From CADEFQ01 sp050185195 (GTDB lineage Bacteria; Pseudomonadota; Gammaproteobacteria; Steroidobacterales; Steroidobacteraceae): a stretch of DNA of 64,000 nt. The notes under the pieces were generated by a model that worked only from the letters and a program-made list of their open reading frames with translations, did no database searches and was not told the origin of the DNA. The translations under genes and the position numbers were made by a program. The stretch is from the NCBI GenBank assembly GCA_050185195.1, contig JBFWZQ010000006.1, positions 95,649 through 159,648 of the forward strand. The letters are read 5' to 3'. Below, in pieces: positions 25,293 through 32,926 of the stretch; positions within the stretch are counted from its first letter, which is position 1; each line of letters starts with the position of its first letter.

Positions 25293-26368
25293 TCGCGCGG
25301 GCGCGCCCGCGCGTTGCCAGCCTGATCGGCGTGCCGACCGACATCGGCGCGGGCGCACGCGGCGCATCGATGGGTCCGGAGGCGCTGCGCGTGGCGGGCC
25401 TGCGCGAGGCGGTCCTGCGCCGGGGCATGCAGGTGGTCGATCGCGGCAACCTCGCCGGGCCAGTCAATCCGTGCCAGTCGCGCGACGGCGGCTATCGTCA
25501 CCTGCCGGAAGTGATCGAGTGGAATCGCGCGCTGCATGACGCCGTCCAGGAAGAGCTCGCGGCGCAACGCATGCCGATCGTGCTGGGTGGGGACCACTGC
25601 CTCGGTATCGGCTCGATCAGCGCGGTGGCGCGTCATTGCCGCGAGGCCGGCCTGAAGCTGCGCGTGCTGTGGCTCGACGCGCACACGGATTTCAACACCG
25701 CGGCGATCTCGCCGAGCGGCAACGTGCATGGCATGCCGCTCGCCTGCCTGTGCGGCTTCGGGCCGCCCGAACTCGTGGCCATCGGCGGCGAGGGGCCGGC
25801 CATCCGGCCGGAGTGGTTGCGCCTCATCGGCATCCGCAGCGTCGATGCGGAAGAGGCACGTTTCGTGGACGAGCAGGCGCTCGAGGTCTATGACATGCGC
25901 CGCATCGACGAGATCGGCGTGCGCGAGGCGATGGCGAGGGCGCTCGCGGGCGTCGACGACGAGACCCACCTGCACGTGAGCTTCGACGTCGATTTCCTCG
26001 ACCCGCAGATCGCGCCGGGCGTCGGCACGACCGTGCAGGGCGGGCCTTCGTATCGCGAGGCGCAGCTGTGCATGGAGATGATCGCCGATACCGGGCGGCT
26101 CGGTTCGCTCGACGTGGTGGAGCTCAATCCCGCGCTCGACGTGCGCAACCAGACGGCGTTGCTCGCCGTCGAGCTGATCGAGTCACTGCTCGGCAAGGCA
26201 ACGCTCGCGCGACGCCCGGTGGCCGATCAGCGCGTTGCCGGGCAGACCTGCGGCTTCGAGCGCATGAGCGCCAACAGGTCATCGAACTTCGCGAGGTCGG
26301 CGGGGTCGGGCGGCGGGCCGTCGCCACCGAGGAAGGCGCCGAAGACCGATGCGCCGTCCTGGTCGTAG
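25289..26368 (+). CDS. Arginase, with atypical C-terminal extension
   Basis: The enzyme hydrolyses arginine to ornithine and urea. Manganese ligands are all present: GGDHC (His103), DAHTD (Asp130, His132, Asp134) and SFDVDFLDP (Asp233, Asp235). The core ends near residue 306 (LLAVELIESLLGKATLA), as in the family, but the frame runs on to residue 359 through a Ser/Pro/Arg-rich tail. From residue 313 on this tail is antisense to the 3' end of the convergent ChuX/HutX-like gene and has no family similarity I can see. It is coupled to ornithine cyclodeaminase by ATGA. The tail is most simply explained by loss of the original stop codon. Confidence 0.92.
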   Translation: MIARARPRVASLIGVPTDIGAGARGASMGPEALRVAGLREAVLRRGMQVVDRGNLAGPVNPCQSRDGGYRHLPEVIEWNRALHDAVQEELAAQRMPIVLGGDHCLGIGSISAVARHCREAGLKLRVLWLDAHTDFNTAAISPSGNVHGMPLACLCGFGPPELVAIGGEGPAIRPEWLRLIGIRSVDAEEARFVDEQALEVYDMRRIDEIGVREAMARALAGVDDETHLHVSFDVDFLDPQIAPGVGTTVQGGPSYREAQLCMEMIADTGRLGSLDVVELNPALDVRNQTALLAVELIESLLGKATLARRPVADQRVAGQTCGFERMSANRSSNFARSAGSGGGPSPPRKAPKTDAPSWS

Positions 26369-26850
26369 GCGATCACGCCGCGCGGACTGACCTGGTCCTT
26401 GTTCTTGCCGGGCAGCTGCACGGCGTAGATCGCCGAGTAGAGGTCGGGCCGCAAGTGGCCGCGCAGCGGGTGCGAGTACTCGATGTTGAAGTACTTGCTC
26501 GATTTCGAGGGCGTGCCCTTGCCCGCGGCGCTGCGGATCTCGAAGACGTTCGGTCCCTTCATGATCAGGAAGGTCGCTTCCTTCCAGGCGCCGATCGCCG
26601 CCCAGATCTCGGCAAAATCGGCGCCGGGCACGGAAGCCGAAACGTCCGCACCCAGGGCGCTCGCGACGGTGGCCTCCGGCAGTTTGAGGCGCGTGGCGGC
26701 CACCGGGGGCATCGTGCCCGGGTTCGCCGCGTAGAACGTGGCGACCTGTTTCACCTGCTCCGGGGTCGCGCAGAAGTCGGCGGCGAACGCCGCGCCTGCG
26801 AGGCTCGAGCCAAGGACCAGGGCGACGGCAGCACCGGCTTTGCGCGACAT
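26227..26850 (-). CDS. Secreted ChuX/HutX-like (heme utilisation carrier-like) protein
   Basis: The 207-residue protein has a clear signal peptide (AGAAVALVLGSSLAGAAFA). The mature part resembles the ChuX/HutX heme-carrier family: a helical PPVAATRLKLPEATVASALG start, then GADFAEIWAAIGAWKEATFLIMKG, YSHPLRGHLRPDLYSAIYAV and the C-terminal FFLG-like strand. Family members are normally cytosolic, so the leader here is unusual. AGGGAT lies 7 bp before the ATG. It is the last gene of a four-gene leftward operon, 4 bp after the nitrilase, and overlaps the arginase tail by 142 bp. Confidence 0.72.
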   Translation of the reverse strand: MSRKAGAAVALVLGSSLAGAAFAADFCATPEQVKQVATFYAANPGTMPPVAATRLKLPEATVASALGADVSASVPGADFAEIWAAIGAWKEATFLIMKGPNVFEIRSAAGKGTPSKSSKYFNIEYSHPLRGHLRPDLYSAIYAVQLPGKNKDQVSPRGVIAYDQDGASVFGAFLGGDGPPPDPADLAKFDDLLALMRSKPQVCPATR

Positions 26851-26854
26851 ACGG

Positions 26855-27877
26855 CTATCCCTTTTTCCAGAGGCTGCGATCGGCGAGGTAACGCGCCGCA
26901 TCGCGACCGTCGGTGGGTTGGTAGTGTGAGTAGAGGTTCGGCGGAAAGGCCTCGGCGTAGTTCGCGTAGAGGTCCTTGTAGAGCGACGGGTGGATGTTCG
27001 GCAGGCGCCGCTTCTCGCGGAACGCCTTGATCGGGATCCGCGCGAGTACCGGGCCTTCCGCCGGCGAGTTCGCCTTGGCGAGCTGGGCACCATCGGGGCC
27101 GTAGATCGCGCTGCCGCCCGAGCTGATGTCGTCGAACGAGCCGGGATTGCCCGGCGAGATCGCGTTGTTCGCGATCGCGGTGTACATCTGGTTGTAGCGC
27201 GCGTTCGCGCGGATGTCGTACTCGTCGAAGCCGCCCGTCGCCGTACGCAGCATCAGCTCGCCGCCCTTCAGGGCAAAGGCGCGGATGACCTCGGGCTCGA
27301 GCTGCGTCGAGGTGGTGCAGATGTTGCCGATCGGCGTGCGGGTCACCGGCACCACTTCCTCGTGGCCGTACATCTCGACGTACTGGTCGAGCACGTCGTA
27401 GATCGTCGTCGTGAAGATCTCGAACGCGCCGCCGAAAAGCCCCTTGATGTTGCGGGCCTTCCAGTGGCGGCCGACGATCTGGCCCTCGCCATTGATGATC
27501 GTGGTGATCGACAGGACGTGGTTGGGCCAGGCCGGGTCGCGCGCATACGAACCGAACACCACGTAGCAGCCGTAGCGCTTCGCGCGCGCGGCGATCGCCT
27601 CGGTCTCGGGGCCGGGGATGTCGATCGCGACTTTCAGCAGCTCTTCGCGGCGCCAGCGTGCATCGAAGCCCGTGAGCGGGAACTCGTGGAACATCACGAG
27701 GTGCTTCGGCCCGAGCCAGCCGTTGGCCGCGTCGAGAAGTTCGAGCATGTGCGCGAGGTTCTCGCCGATGCTGGCGTCCCGGTTTTTCGCATCGACCGCG
27801 CGCACGCGCGACTGGACCACGCAGAGCGAGATCTCGTCGCGCGTGAGCGGGACCGCCTGGTATTGCGGATGGCTCAT
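26855..27877 (-). CDS. Nitrilase-superfamily amidohydrolase (aliphatic amidase/formamidase-like)
   Basis: The 340-residue C-N hydrolase has the catalytic triad Glu65 (LVMFHEFPLTGFD), Lys140 (GRHWKARNIKG) and Cys187 (TPIGNICTTST). The size, the LVMFHEFP-type glutamate motif and the extended C-terminal tail recall the amidase/formamidase branch rather than true nitrilases. The usual serine or threonine near the nucleophile is followed by an atypical TTST run. It sits 19 bp downstream of the 8-TM gene and 4 bp upstream of the ChuX/HutX-like gene. Substrate is unknown, probably a short amide. Confidence 0.88.
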   Translation of the reverse strand: MSHPQYQAVPLTRDEISLCVVQSRVRAVDAKNRDASIGENLAHMLELLDAANGWLGPKHLVMFHEFPLTGFDARWRREELLKVAIDIPGPETEAIAARAKRYGCYVVFGSYARDPAWPNHVLSITTIINGEGQIVGRHWKARNIKGLFGGAFEIFTTTIYDVLDQYVEMYGHEEVVPVTRTPIGNICTTSTQLEPEVIRAFALKGGELMLRTATGGFDEYDIRANARYNQMYTAIANNAISPGNPGSFDDISSGGSAIYGPDGAQLAKANSPAEGPVLARIPIKAFREKRRLPNIHPSLYKDLYANYAEAFPPNLYSHYQPTDGRDAARYLADRSLWKKG

Positions 27878-27896
27878 GGCCGCGAGGCGCCGGCGA

Positions 27897-28859
27897 TTAC
27901 TTCGCCGGCGCCTTCCCCGCGGCGCCTGCCGCCTGCTGGCGCGACAGCTCCGCCTTCACGTGCGCCGGCGTGCGTACCGCGAGCCAGGCCGCAATGACGA
28001 GGCCGCCCGTGAAAAGACCCATCTCGAGGCCGTATTCCCATGGCTTTTCCCAGAACTCCGTGAACAGGTGCCAGCGTCCGGCGATCTCGACGGCGTTCCA
28101 GCCGATGATGGCGGTCGGAATGCCGTAGCGGATCGCGGTGGTCACTTTCCAGAACTTCATCAGTCGCATGAAAAGATAGGCGGCCCAGATCACCATCAGG
28201 AAGAAGATGCCATAGGTGACCGGGTGGTGGTCGCCGAGGATGTTCTCGTCGTAGATGAACAGCAGCATCAGGTAGCAGAACCAGAGCACGTAGATCGTCT
28301 CGAGCGAGGTGATCGCCGCGAAATTACGCTGGTTCGCCGGGTTCGGCTTGCCGGTCTTCAGGTGGCCGTGGCGCTGGATCCACAGGAACATGTTGCACTT
28401 CGTCTCCTTGTTGAGGAGGAAGTACACGAGCGTCGACATCATCACGCCGACCGAGGACATCATCACGAGGTACTCGCCCTTGGTCGCGATCTCGCCCGGC
28501 ACGCGCGCGTCCATCAGGTCCGGCACGCCGCGGGTGTGCGCCGACCAGACGAAGGAGAACTCGATCCAGCCCGTCCACAGGAAGGTGCCGGCCCAGAAGC
28601 CGAGCCAGGTGGCCGAGACTTCGTTCGTCTTGCGCATGCCGATGACCAGCAGCACGGCGCCGAAGAGGCCCATCGCGAAGGCGGACTGGAAGACATACTG
28701 TTCGCCGAAAATGTCTTCCATCAGGATCATGACCGTGTGCCCGAGGGCCTGCACGACGAACACGATCACGAAGGCGAGCAGGCCGATGAAGGGCGGCCGG
28801 TACAACAACCTCTTCAGGGCGCTCTGCGGGGCGGCGGACTCGTTCGACACGGCGTTCAT
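27897..28859 (-). CDS. Eight-helix integral membrane protein of unknown family
   Basis: The 320-residue protein has about eight membrane helices, including LLAFVIVFVVQALGHTVMIL, WLGFWAGTFLWTGWIEFSFVW, LVMMSSVGVMMSTLVYFLL, YVLWFCYLMLLFIY and GLVIAAWLAV. Histidines lie at helix ends (QALGHTV, FVWSAHTRG, GDHHPVT, GRWHLFTEF), which could bind metal or heme. I do not recognise the family. Its ATG overlaps the stop of a 7Fe ferredoxin gene (ATGA), and the nitrilase follows, so a redox role at the membrane is suggested by context. The C-terminus is Ala/Lys-rich and probably cytoplasmic. Confidence 0.82.
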   Translation of the reverse strand: MNAVSNESAAPQSALKRLLYRPPFIGLLAFVIVFVVQALGHTVMILMEDIFGEQYVFQSAFAMGLFGAVLLVIGMRKTNEVSATWLGFWAGTFLWTGWIEFSFVWSAHTRGVPDLMDARVPGEIATKGEYLVMMSSVGVMMSTLVYFLLNKETKCNMFLWIQRHGHLKTGKPNPANQRNFAAITSLETIYVLWFCYLMLLFIYDENILGDHHPVTYGIFFLMVIWAAYLFMRLMKFWKVTTAIRYGIPTAIIGWNAVEIAGRWHLFTEFWEKPWEYGLEMGLFTGGLVIAAWLAVRTPAHVKAELSRQQAAGAAGKAPAK

Positions 28860-29194
28860 ATTCTTTTCTCCGGCATTTCGAGGAATTGCAGTTTGGCGTC
28901 GACCTTGTCCCACTGGGCGGCATCCGCGGGGCTCTCGCCCTTGTGCGTGATGACGGGCCAGAGGGCCGCGAGTTCGCGGTTCAAACCGATGAATTTGTGC
29001 TGGGCGGACGTCAGGTCGTCCTCGGTGGCGATGGCATTCACCGGACATTCCGGCACGCAGAGCGTGCAGTCAATACATTCGTCCGGATCGATGACGAGGA
29101 AGTTCGGGCCCTCGTGGAAACAATCCACGGGGCAGACTTCGACGCAGTGCTGGTATTTGCAGCGAATGCAGCTTTCCGTCACGACATGGGTCAT
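28856..29194 (-). CDS. fdxA: 7Fe-8S ferredoxin (FdxA type)
   Basis: The 112-residue ferredoxin has nine cysteines at 9, 12, 17, 21, 25, 40, 43, 46 and 50. The first half, CIRCKYQHCVEVCPVDC, is the FdxA signature of a [3Fe-4S] plus [4Fe-4S] pair; the second is CIDCTLCVPECP. AAGGAGG precedes the ATG. It is the first gene of the leftward operon and its stop is overlapped by the 8-TM protein start (ATGA), so the ferredoxin may be the electron donor of that membrane protein. Confidence 0.95.
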   Translation of the reverse strand: MTHVVTESCIRCKYQHCVEVCPVDCFHEGPNFLVIDPDECIDCTLCVPECPVNAIATEDDLTSAQHKFIGLNRELAALWPVITHKGESPADAAQWDKVDAKLQFLEMPEKRI

Positions 29195-29307
29195 CGAGGC
29201 CCTCCTTAACTGCGGGGGAGTCTAGGCAGGGAGCAGGGCCGCGTGTGTCAACGCCGTGTCAACGGGCCGTCGCAGCGCGCCCGGCTGCAGGCCTGTCCAC
29301 CTGTCGG

Positions 29308-30675
29308 CTAGCTGACCTGGGCCGCCGGGAGGCGCACATCGAGCACGAGTCCGCCTGCCGCCCGCCTGCGCGCCACGACCCAGCCGCCGTGCAAGGTGAA
29401 GACGCGGCGCGCGATCGCGAGCCCGAGTCCCGTGCCGGTGGGCGCGGCGGCGACGCCCGGCCGCGGCACGCGAAACCACGGCTCGAAGATGCGCTCGAGG
29501 TACTGCTCGGGCACGCCCGGGCCCGTGTCGAGGATCTCGACCTGGACCTCCTCGCCCGCGACCGCGGTGATCTCGACGAGGCCGCCGGCCGCGCTGTGCC
29601 GGATCGCGTTGCGCACGAGGTTCTCGAAGGCGCTGTGCAGGAGGTCGGGGTCGCCGACCACGAGCAGGCCGGGCGCGCTGCGCAGTTGCAGGCGGACTCC
29701 GCTTCCCGACGCCTCGACCTCGGCGTCCTGCGTGATCTCGCGCAGCAGGTCGTCGATGCGCACGAGCCGCCGTGTCATCGAGGCCGTGTCGTCGAGGCGC
29801 GAGTAGCGCAGGATGTCGCCGATCAGCACGTCCATGCGCCGGATCTCGCGGTCGATGCGCTCCCGGTCGAGTGCGCTTACGCCCTCGCGGTGCGCCGACA
29901 GCACCGTCGCGGCCTGCAGGCGCGTGAGCGGCGAGCGCAGTTCGTGCGACACGTCGCGCAGCAGGCGCTGGCGATACTCGAGCAGCGTCGCGAGGCGGTC
30001 CGCCATCGTGTTGAAATCCGTGGCGAGCGCGCCCAGTTCGTCCGCGCGCAGCGCGATACGCGCGGGCACGCGCGCATCGACATGCCCCGAGGCGAGGCCC
30101 CGCACGGCGAGCTGCAGCTCCATGATCGGCCGCGTGAGCGCGCGCGCGACGAGCCAGGCCGCCGCCGCGATCACCAGCAGCGCGACCGCGAGCAGCGCGA
30201 GCGTCGTCGTGCCGCTGCCGAGCGGACCGACGTTGCGCGGCATCACGAACATCGAGAGCACTTCGCCGTCGCGCCCGATCAACTGCGGCGCGAGGATCGT
30301 GGGCCGGTAGTTCCCGGGGTGCGACTCGGGGCCGTGCGCCGCGATCGCGCGCATCGTGCGCGCCGCCCAGCCGGGCAGCTCCCGGCCACGGATCTCCGCG
30401 CCGTCGGGCGCGACGACGTAGACCGTGACGTCGCTCGGGATGCCCGTGTCGCCGCGCTCGAGCCAGGCACGCAGGCCGTCGACGCCGCCTGCAGTGAGTG
30501 CGTCGGCCGCCTTGCGCCCGAGCGGGCTCTGGCGGGCGTGCACATAGCCCTCGAGCTCGTGCGAGACGAGCAGGGCGATCGTCGCGAGCGCGAGCGCGAT
30601 GAACAGCACGATCGCCGCCGCGACCGTGAGGAAGAGGCGCCAGTAGAGCGGCGAGCCGGGCGGGCGCAGAGTCAT
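29308..30675 (-). CDS. Sensor histidine kinase (CpxA-like)
   Basis: The 455-residue membrane kinase has two membrane helices (about 13-38 and 157-177) flanking a periplasmic sensor domain, then a HAMP region (ARALTRPIMELQLAVRGLASG). The phosphoacceptor H-box is RDVSHELRSPLTRLQ, and the ATPase boxes are NLVRNAIRHS, DTGPGVP, FEPWFRV and TGTGLGLAIARR. Its start overlaps the response-regulator stop by 4 bp (ATGA). The signal is unknown; envelope stress is typical of CpxA relatives. Here the autophosphorylation parts are complete. Confidence 0.94.
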   Translation of the reverse strand: MTLRPPGSPLYWRLFLTVAAAIVLFIALALATIALLVSHELEGYVHARQSPLGRKAADALTAGGVDGLRAWLERGDTGIPSDVTVYVVAPDGAEIRGRELPGWAARTMRAIAAHGPESHPGNYRPTILAPQLIGRDGEVLSMFVMPRNVGPLGSGTTTLALLAVALLVIAAAAWLVARALTRPIMELQLAVRGLASGHVDARVPARIALRADELGALATDFNTMADRLATLLEYRQRLLRDVSHELRSPLTRLQAATVLSAHREGVSALDRERIDREIRRMDVLIGDILRYSRLDDTASMTRRLVRIDDLLREITQDAEVEASGSGVRLQLRSAPGLLVVGDPDLLHSAFENLVRNAIRHSAAGGLVEITAVAGEEVQVEILDTGPGVPEQYLERIFEPWFRVPRPGVAAAPTGTGLGLAIARRVFTLHGGWVVARRRAAGGLVLDVRLPAAQVS

Positions 30676-31388
30676 GGCGGCGCCGTGGCGGCTTCGAGCA
30701 CGTAGCCATGGCTGCGCACGCCGCGGATGCGCGGATCGTCGACGTGCGCGTCGGCGAGCTTGCGACGCAGCTTGCTCATGATCGTGTCGATGCTGCGATC
30801 GTACGGCTCGAGCTGGCGCTGCAGCGCGAACTCGGTGAGCTCGTTGCGCGACAGGACTTCGCCCTGGCGGCGCATCAGCACTTCGATGACACGCATTTCC
30901 GCGGGCGTGAGCGCGATTGCGCGGTCATCCGACCAGAGCTCGAAGCGCCTGAGATCGAGGCGCAGGGTGCCAGCCGTCAGCACGTCGCGGGCGGCTTCGG
31001 CGGTGGCACGCGGCGGCGCGCGTTTCAGGATCGCGCGGATGCGCGCCGTGAGCTCGAGCGGGTTGAAGGGTTTGGCGAGATAGTCGTCGGCGCCGCTCGT
31101 CAGCCCCGCGATGCGCTCCGAATCCGTGCCGCGCGCCGTGAGCATGATCACCGGCAGCTCGGAGGTCTCGCGCAGCCGCGCGAGCACTTCGAAGCCGCTG
31201 ATGCCAGGCAGCATGACATCGAGCACCACGAGGTCCGGCGGGTTCGCCGCCAGCCGCTCGAGCGCCGCTTCCCCGCTGGGGGCGCCCTCGACCGCAAAAC
31301 CGTGCAATTGCAGGATTTCCCCGAGCATCGACGCCAGGCTCTCGTCGTCATCGACGAGCAGGATGCGGTGGGACGGGTGCGGCGCCAT
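30672..31388 (-). CDS. OmpR/CpxR-family response regulator
   Basis: The 238-residue protein, from ATG 31388, has a receiver domain with acidic pocket VDDDES, phosphoacceptor in VVLDVMLPG, switch residues in MLTARG and lysine in AKPFNP. The C-terminal winged helix (about 135-232) includes LTPAEMRVIEVLM and the recognition segment RSIDTIMSKLRRKL. An ATG at 31445 would add 19 residues and overlap the divergent LOG start, so it is less likely. It is cotranscribed with the kinase. Confidence 0.94.
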   Translation of the reverse strand: MAPHPSHRILLVDDDESLASMLGEILQLHGFAVEGAPSGEAALERLAANPPDLVVLDVMLPGISGFEVLARLRETSELPVIMLTARGTDSERIAGLTSGADDYLAKPFNPLELTARIRAILKRAPPRATAEAARDVLTAGTLRLDLRRFELWSDDRAIALTPAEMRVIEVLMRRQGEVLSRNELTEFALQRQLEPYDRSIDTIMSKLRRKLADAHVDDPRIRGVRSHGYVLEAATAPP

Positions 31389-31443
31389 GGTCGCTGCGGA
31401 GAATACGGTATCTTGCGCACTTTGCGCGCCGGAGGGTGACGAC

Positions 31444-32235
31444 ATGGCCGAAGCGGATACGGGCGATACGCCATCGAATACGGCGCAACTGGCGTCGGCT
31501 TCCTATCGCCTGCCCGCGCGCGACCAGGAGTTCCTGCTCGGCGACTCGATGCGGGGCGTACGCTTCCTGCTGGAGTACTCGAAGGCCGAGGAGGCGTTGC
31601 GCCGCTGGCGCGTGCACTCGACGATCGTCGTCTTCGGCAGCGCCCGCGCCAGCGAGCACGCCGGTGGCCGGCCGGGCGCGTGGTACGCCGAGGCGCGCCG
31701 CTTCGGGCGCATCGCGTCCGAGCGTGGCGGTGCGCTGCGCACCGACGGCTGCCAGCGCGAGAACGTGATCGCCACGGGCGGCGGCCCCGGCGTCATGGCC
31801 GCGGCCAACCGTGGCGCGGCGGAAGCCGGCGCGCCGACGATCGGTTTCAACATCACGCTGCCGCACGAGCAGGAGCCCAATCCTTATACGACCCCCGAGC
31901 TCACTTTCCGCTTCCACTACTTTGCGATGCGCAAGATGCACCTCGCCATGCGTGCGAACGCGCTGGTCGTGTTCCCGGGCGGATTCGGCACCCTCGACGA
32001 GTTGTTCGAGATCCTGACGCTGCAACAGACCAACAAGGCCCCACGCATCCCCACCGTGCTCGTCGACGAGGCGTTCTGGCGGTCGGTGATCGACTTTCAG
32101 GCGCTCGCCGATGCGGGCATGGTGGGTGGCGCCGATCTCGGTCTCTTCCGGTTCGCCGGGGACGCCGAGGAAGCCTGGGCACAGGTGCAGGCGGGCCGGG
32201 CCATCAACGGCGGCGGGTCGACTCCGGTACCATAG
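31444..32235 (+). CDS. LOG family protein (TIGR00730), longer paralog
   Basis: The 263-residue protein has the LOG core: IVVFGSARASEH near residue 62, the nucleotide site TGGGPGVMAAANRGA, and PGGFGTLDELFEILTLQQT. Compared with the 187-residue paralog at 18378 it has a 50-residue N-terminal extension and an insertion, typical of the long LOG subfamily. GGAGGGTG is 6 bp before the ATG. It is divergent from the response regulator with 55 bp between, and the MarC gene starts 4 bp after its end. Confidence 0.9.
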   Translation: MAEADTGDTPSNTAQLASASYRLPARDQEFLLGDSMRGVRFLLEYSKAEEALRRWRVHSTIVVFGSARASEHAGGRPGAWYAEARRFGRIASERGGALRTDGCQRENVIATGGGPGVMAAANRGAAEAGAPTIGFNITLPHEQEPNPYTTPELTFRFHYFAMRKMHLAMRANALVVFPGGFGTLDELFEILTLQQTNKAPRIPTVLVDEAFWRSVIDFQALADAGMVGGADLGLFRFAGDAEEAWAQVQAGRAINGGGSTPVP

Positions 32236-32239
32236 GCCC

Positions 32240-32926
32240 GTGTCGTTCTTCCTGATCGCCTTTCCCGCGCTCTTCTCCATCATCAATCCGCTCGGCGGCA
32301 GCTTCATATTCCTGTCGGCCACCGACCACTATCCGCGCGCGGTGCGCGCGCAACTCGCGCGCTGGGTCGCGATCTACAGCTTCGCGATCGTGACCGGTTC
32401 GGTCTGCATCGGCGCGTACGTGCTCGAGTTCTTCGGTATCTCGACCCCGGTGCTGCGGGTCGCGGGCGGCATCGTGATCGCGCTGGCGGCGTGGAAGATG
32501 CTCAATGCGCCGGACGATGTCGCGCCGCTGCAGGAGCGCGCCGCCGAGAGCGCCGCGGCGGCGCTCGTCGAACGGGAGACGGTGCGCCGCATCGCCTTCT
32601 ATCCGCTCGCGATGCCGCTCACCACCGGGCCGGGCACGATCGCCGTCGCGATATCGCTCGGCACGAGCCGGCCGCGCGACATCGGCCACCTGAATTTCCT
32701 GGCGTTCGTCGCGGAAGTCGCGCTGACCGCGCTGTGCATCGCCCTGCTGGTCTACGGGCTGTACCGCTGGTCGGACCGGGTTTCGCGCCTGCTCGGCAGC
32801 ACGGGCACGAACATCATCATGCGCCTGTCGGCGTTCCTGCTGTTCTGCATCGGCGTGCAGGTGTTGTGGAGCGGCGTCAGCGAGCTGCTGGCGCTGCTGG
32901 CGCTGCAGGCGCAGTCAGGCGCCTGA
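32240..32926 (+). CDS. MarC family membrane protein
   Basis: The 228-residue protein with six membrane helices belongs to the MarC/UPF0056 family, whose biological role is unresolved despite the multiple-antibiotic-resistance name. Family features are the beginning FFLIAFPALFSIINPLGG, the PLAMPLTTGPGTIAVAISLG motif with paired prolines and glycines, and the last helix NIIMRLSAFLLFCIGVQVLWSG. The start is GTG at 32240, 4 bp after the LOG stop, so they share a transcript. The 3' end overlaps the convergent FHA gene by 12 bp. Confidence 0.92.
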   Translation: MSFFLIAFPALFSIINPLGGSFIFLSATDHYPRAVRAQLARWVAIYSFAIVTGSVCIGAYVLEFFGISTPVLRVAGGIVIALAAWKMLNAPDDVAPLQERAAESAAAALVERETVRRIAFYPLAMPLTTGPGTIAVAISLGTSRPRDIGHLNFLAFVAEVALTALCIALLVYGLYRWSDRVSRLLGSTGTNIIMRLSAFLLFCIGVQVLWSGVSELLALLALQAQSGA

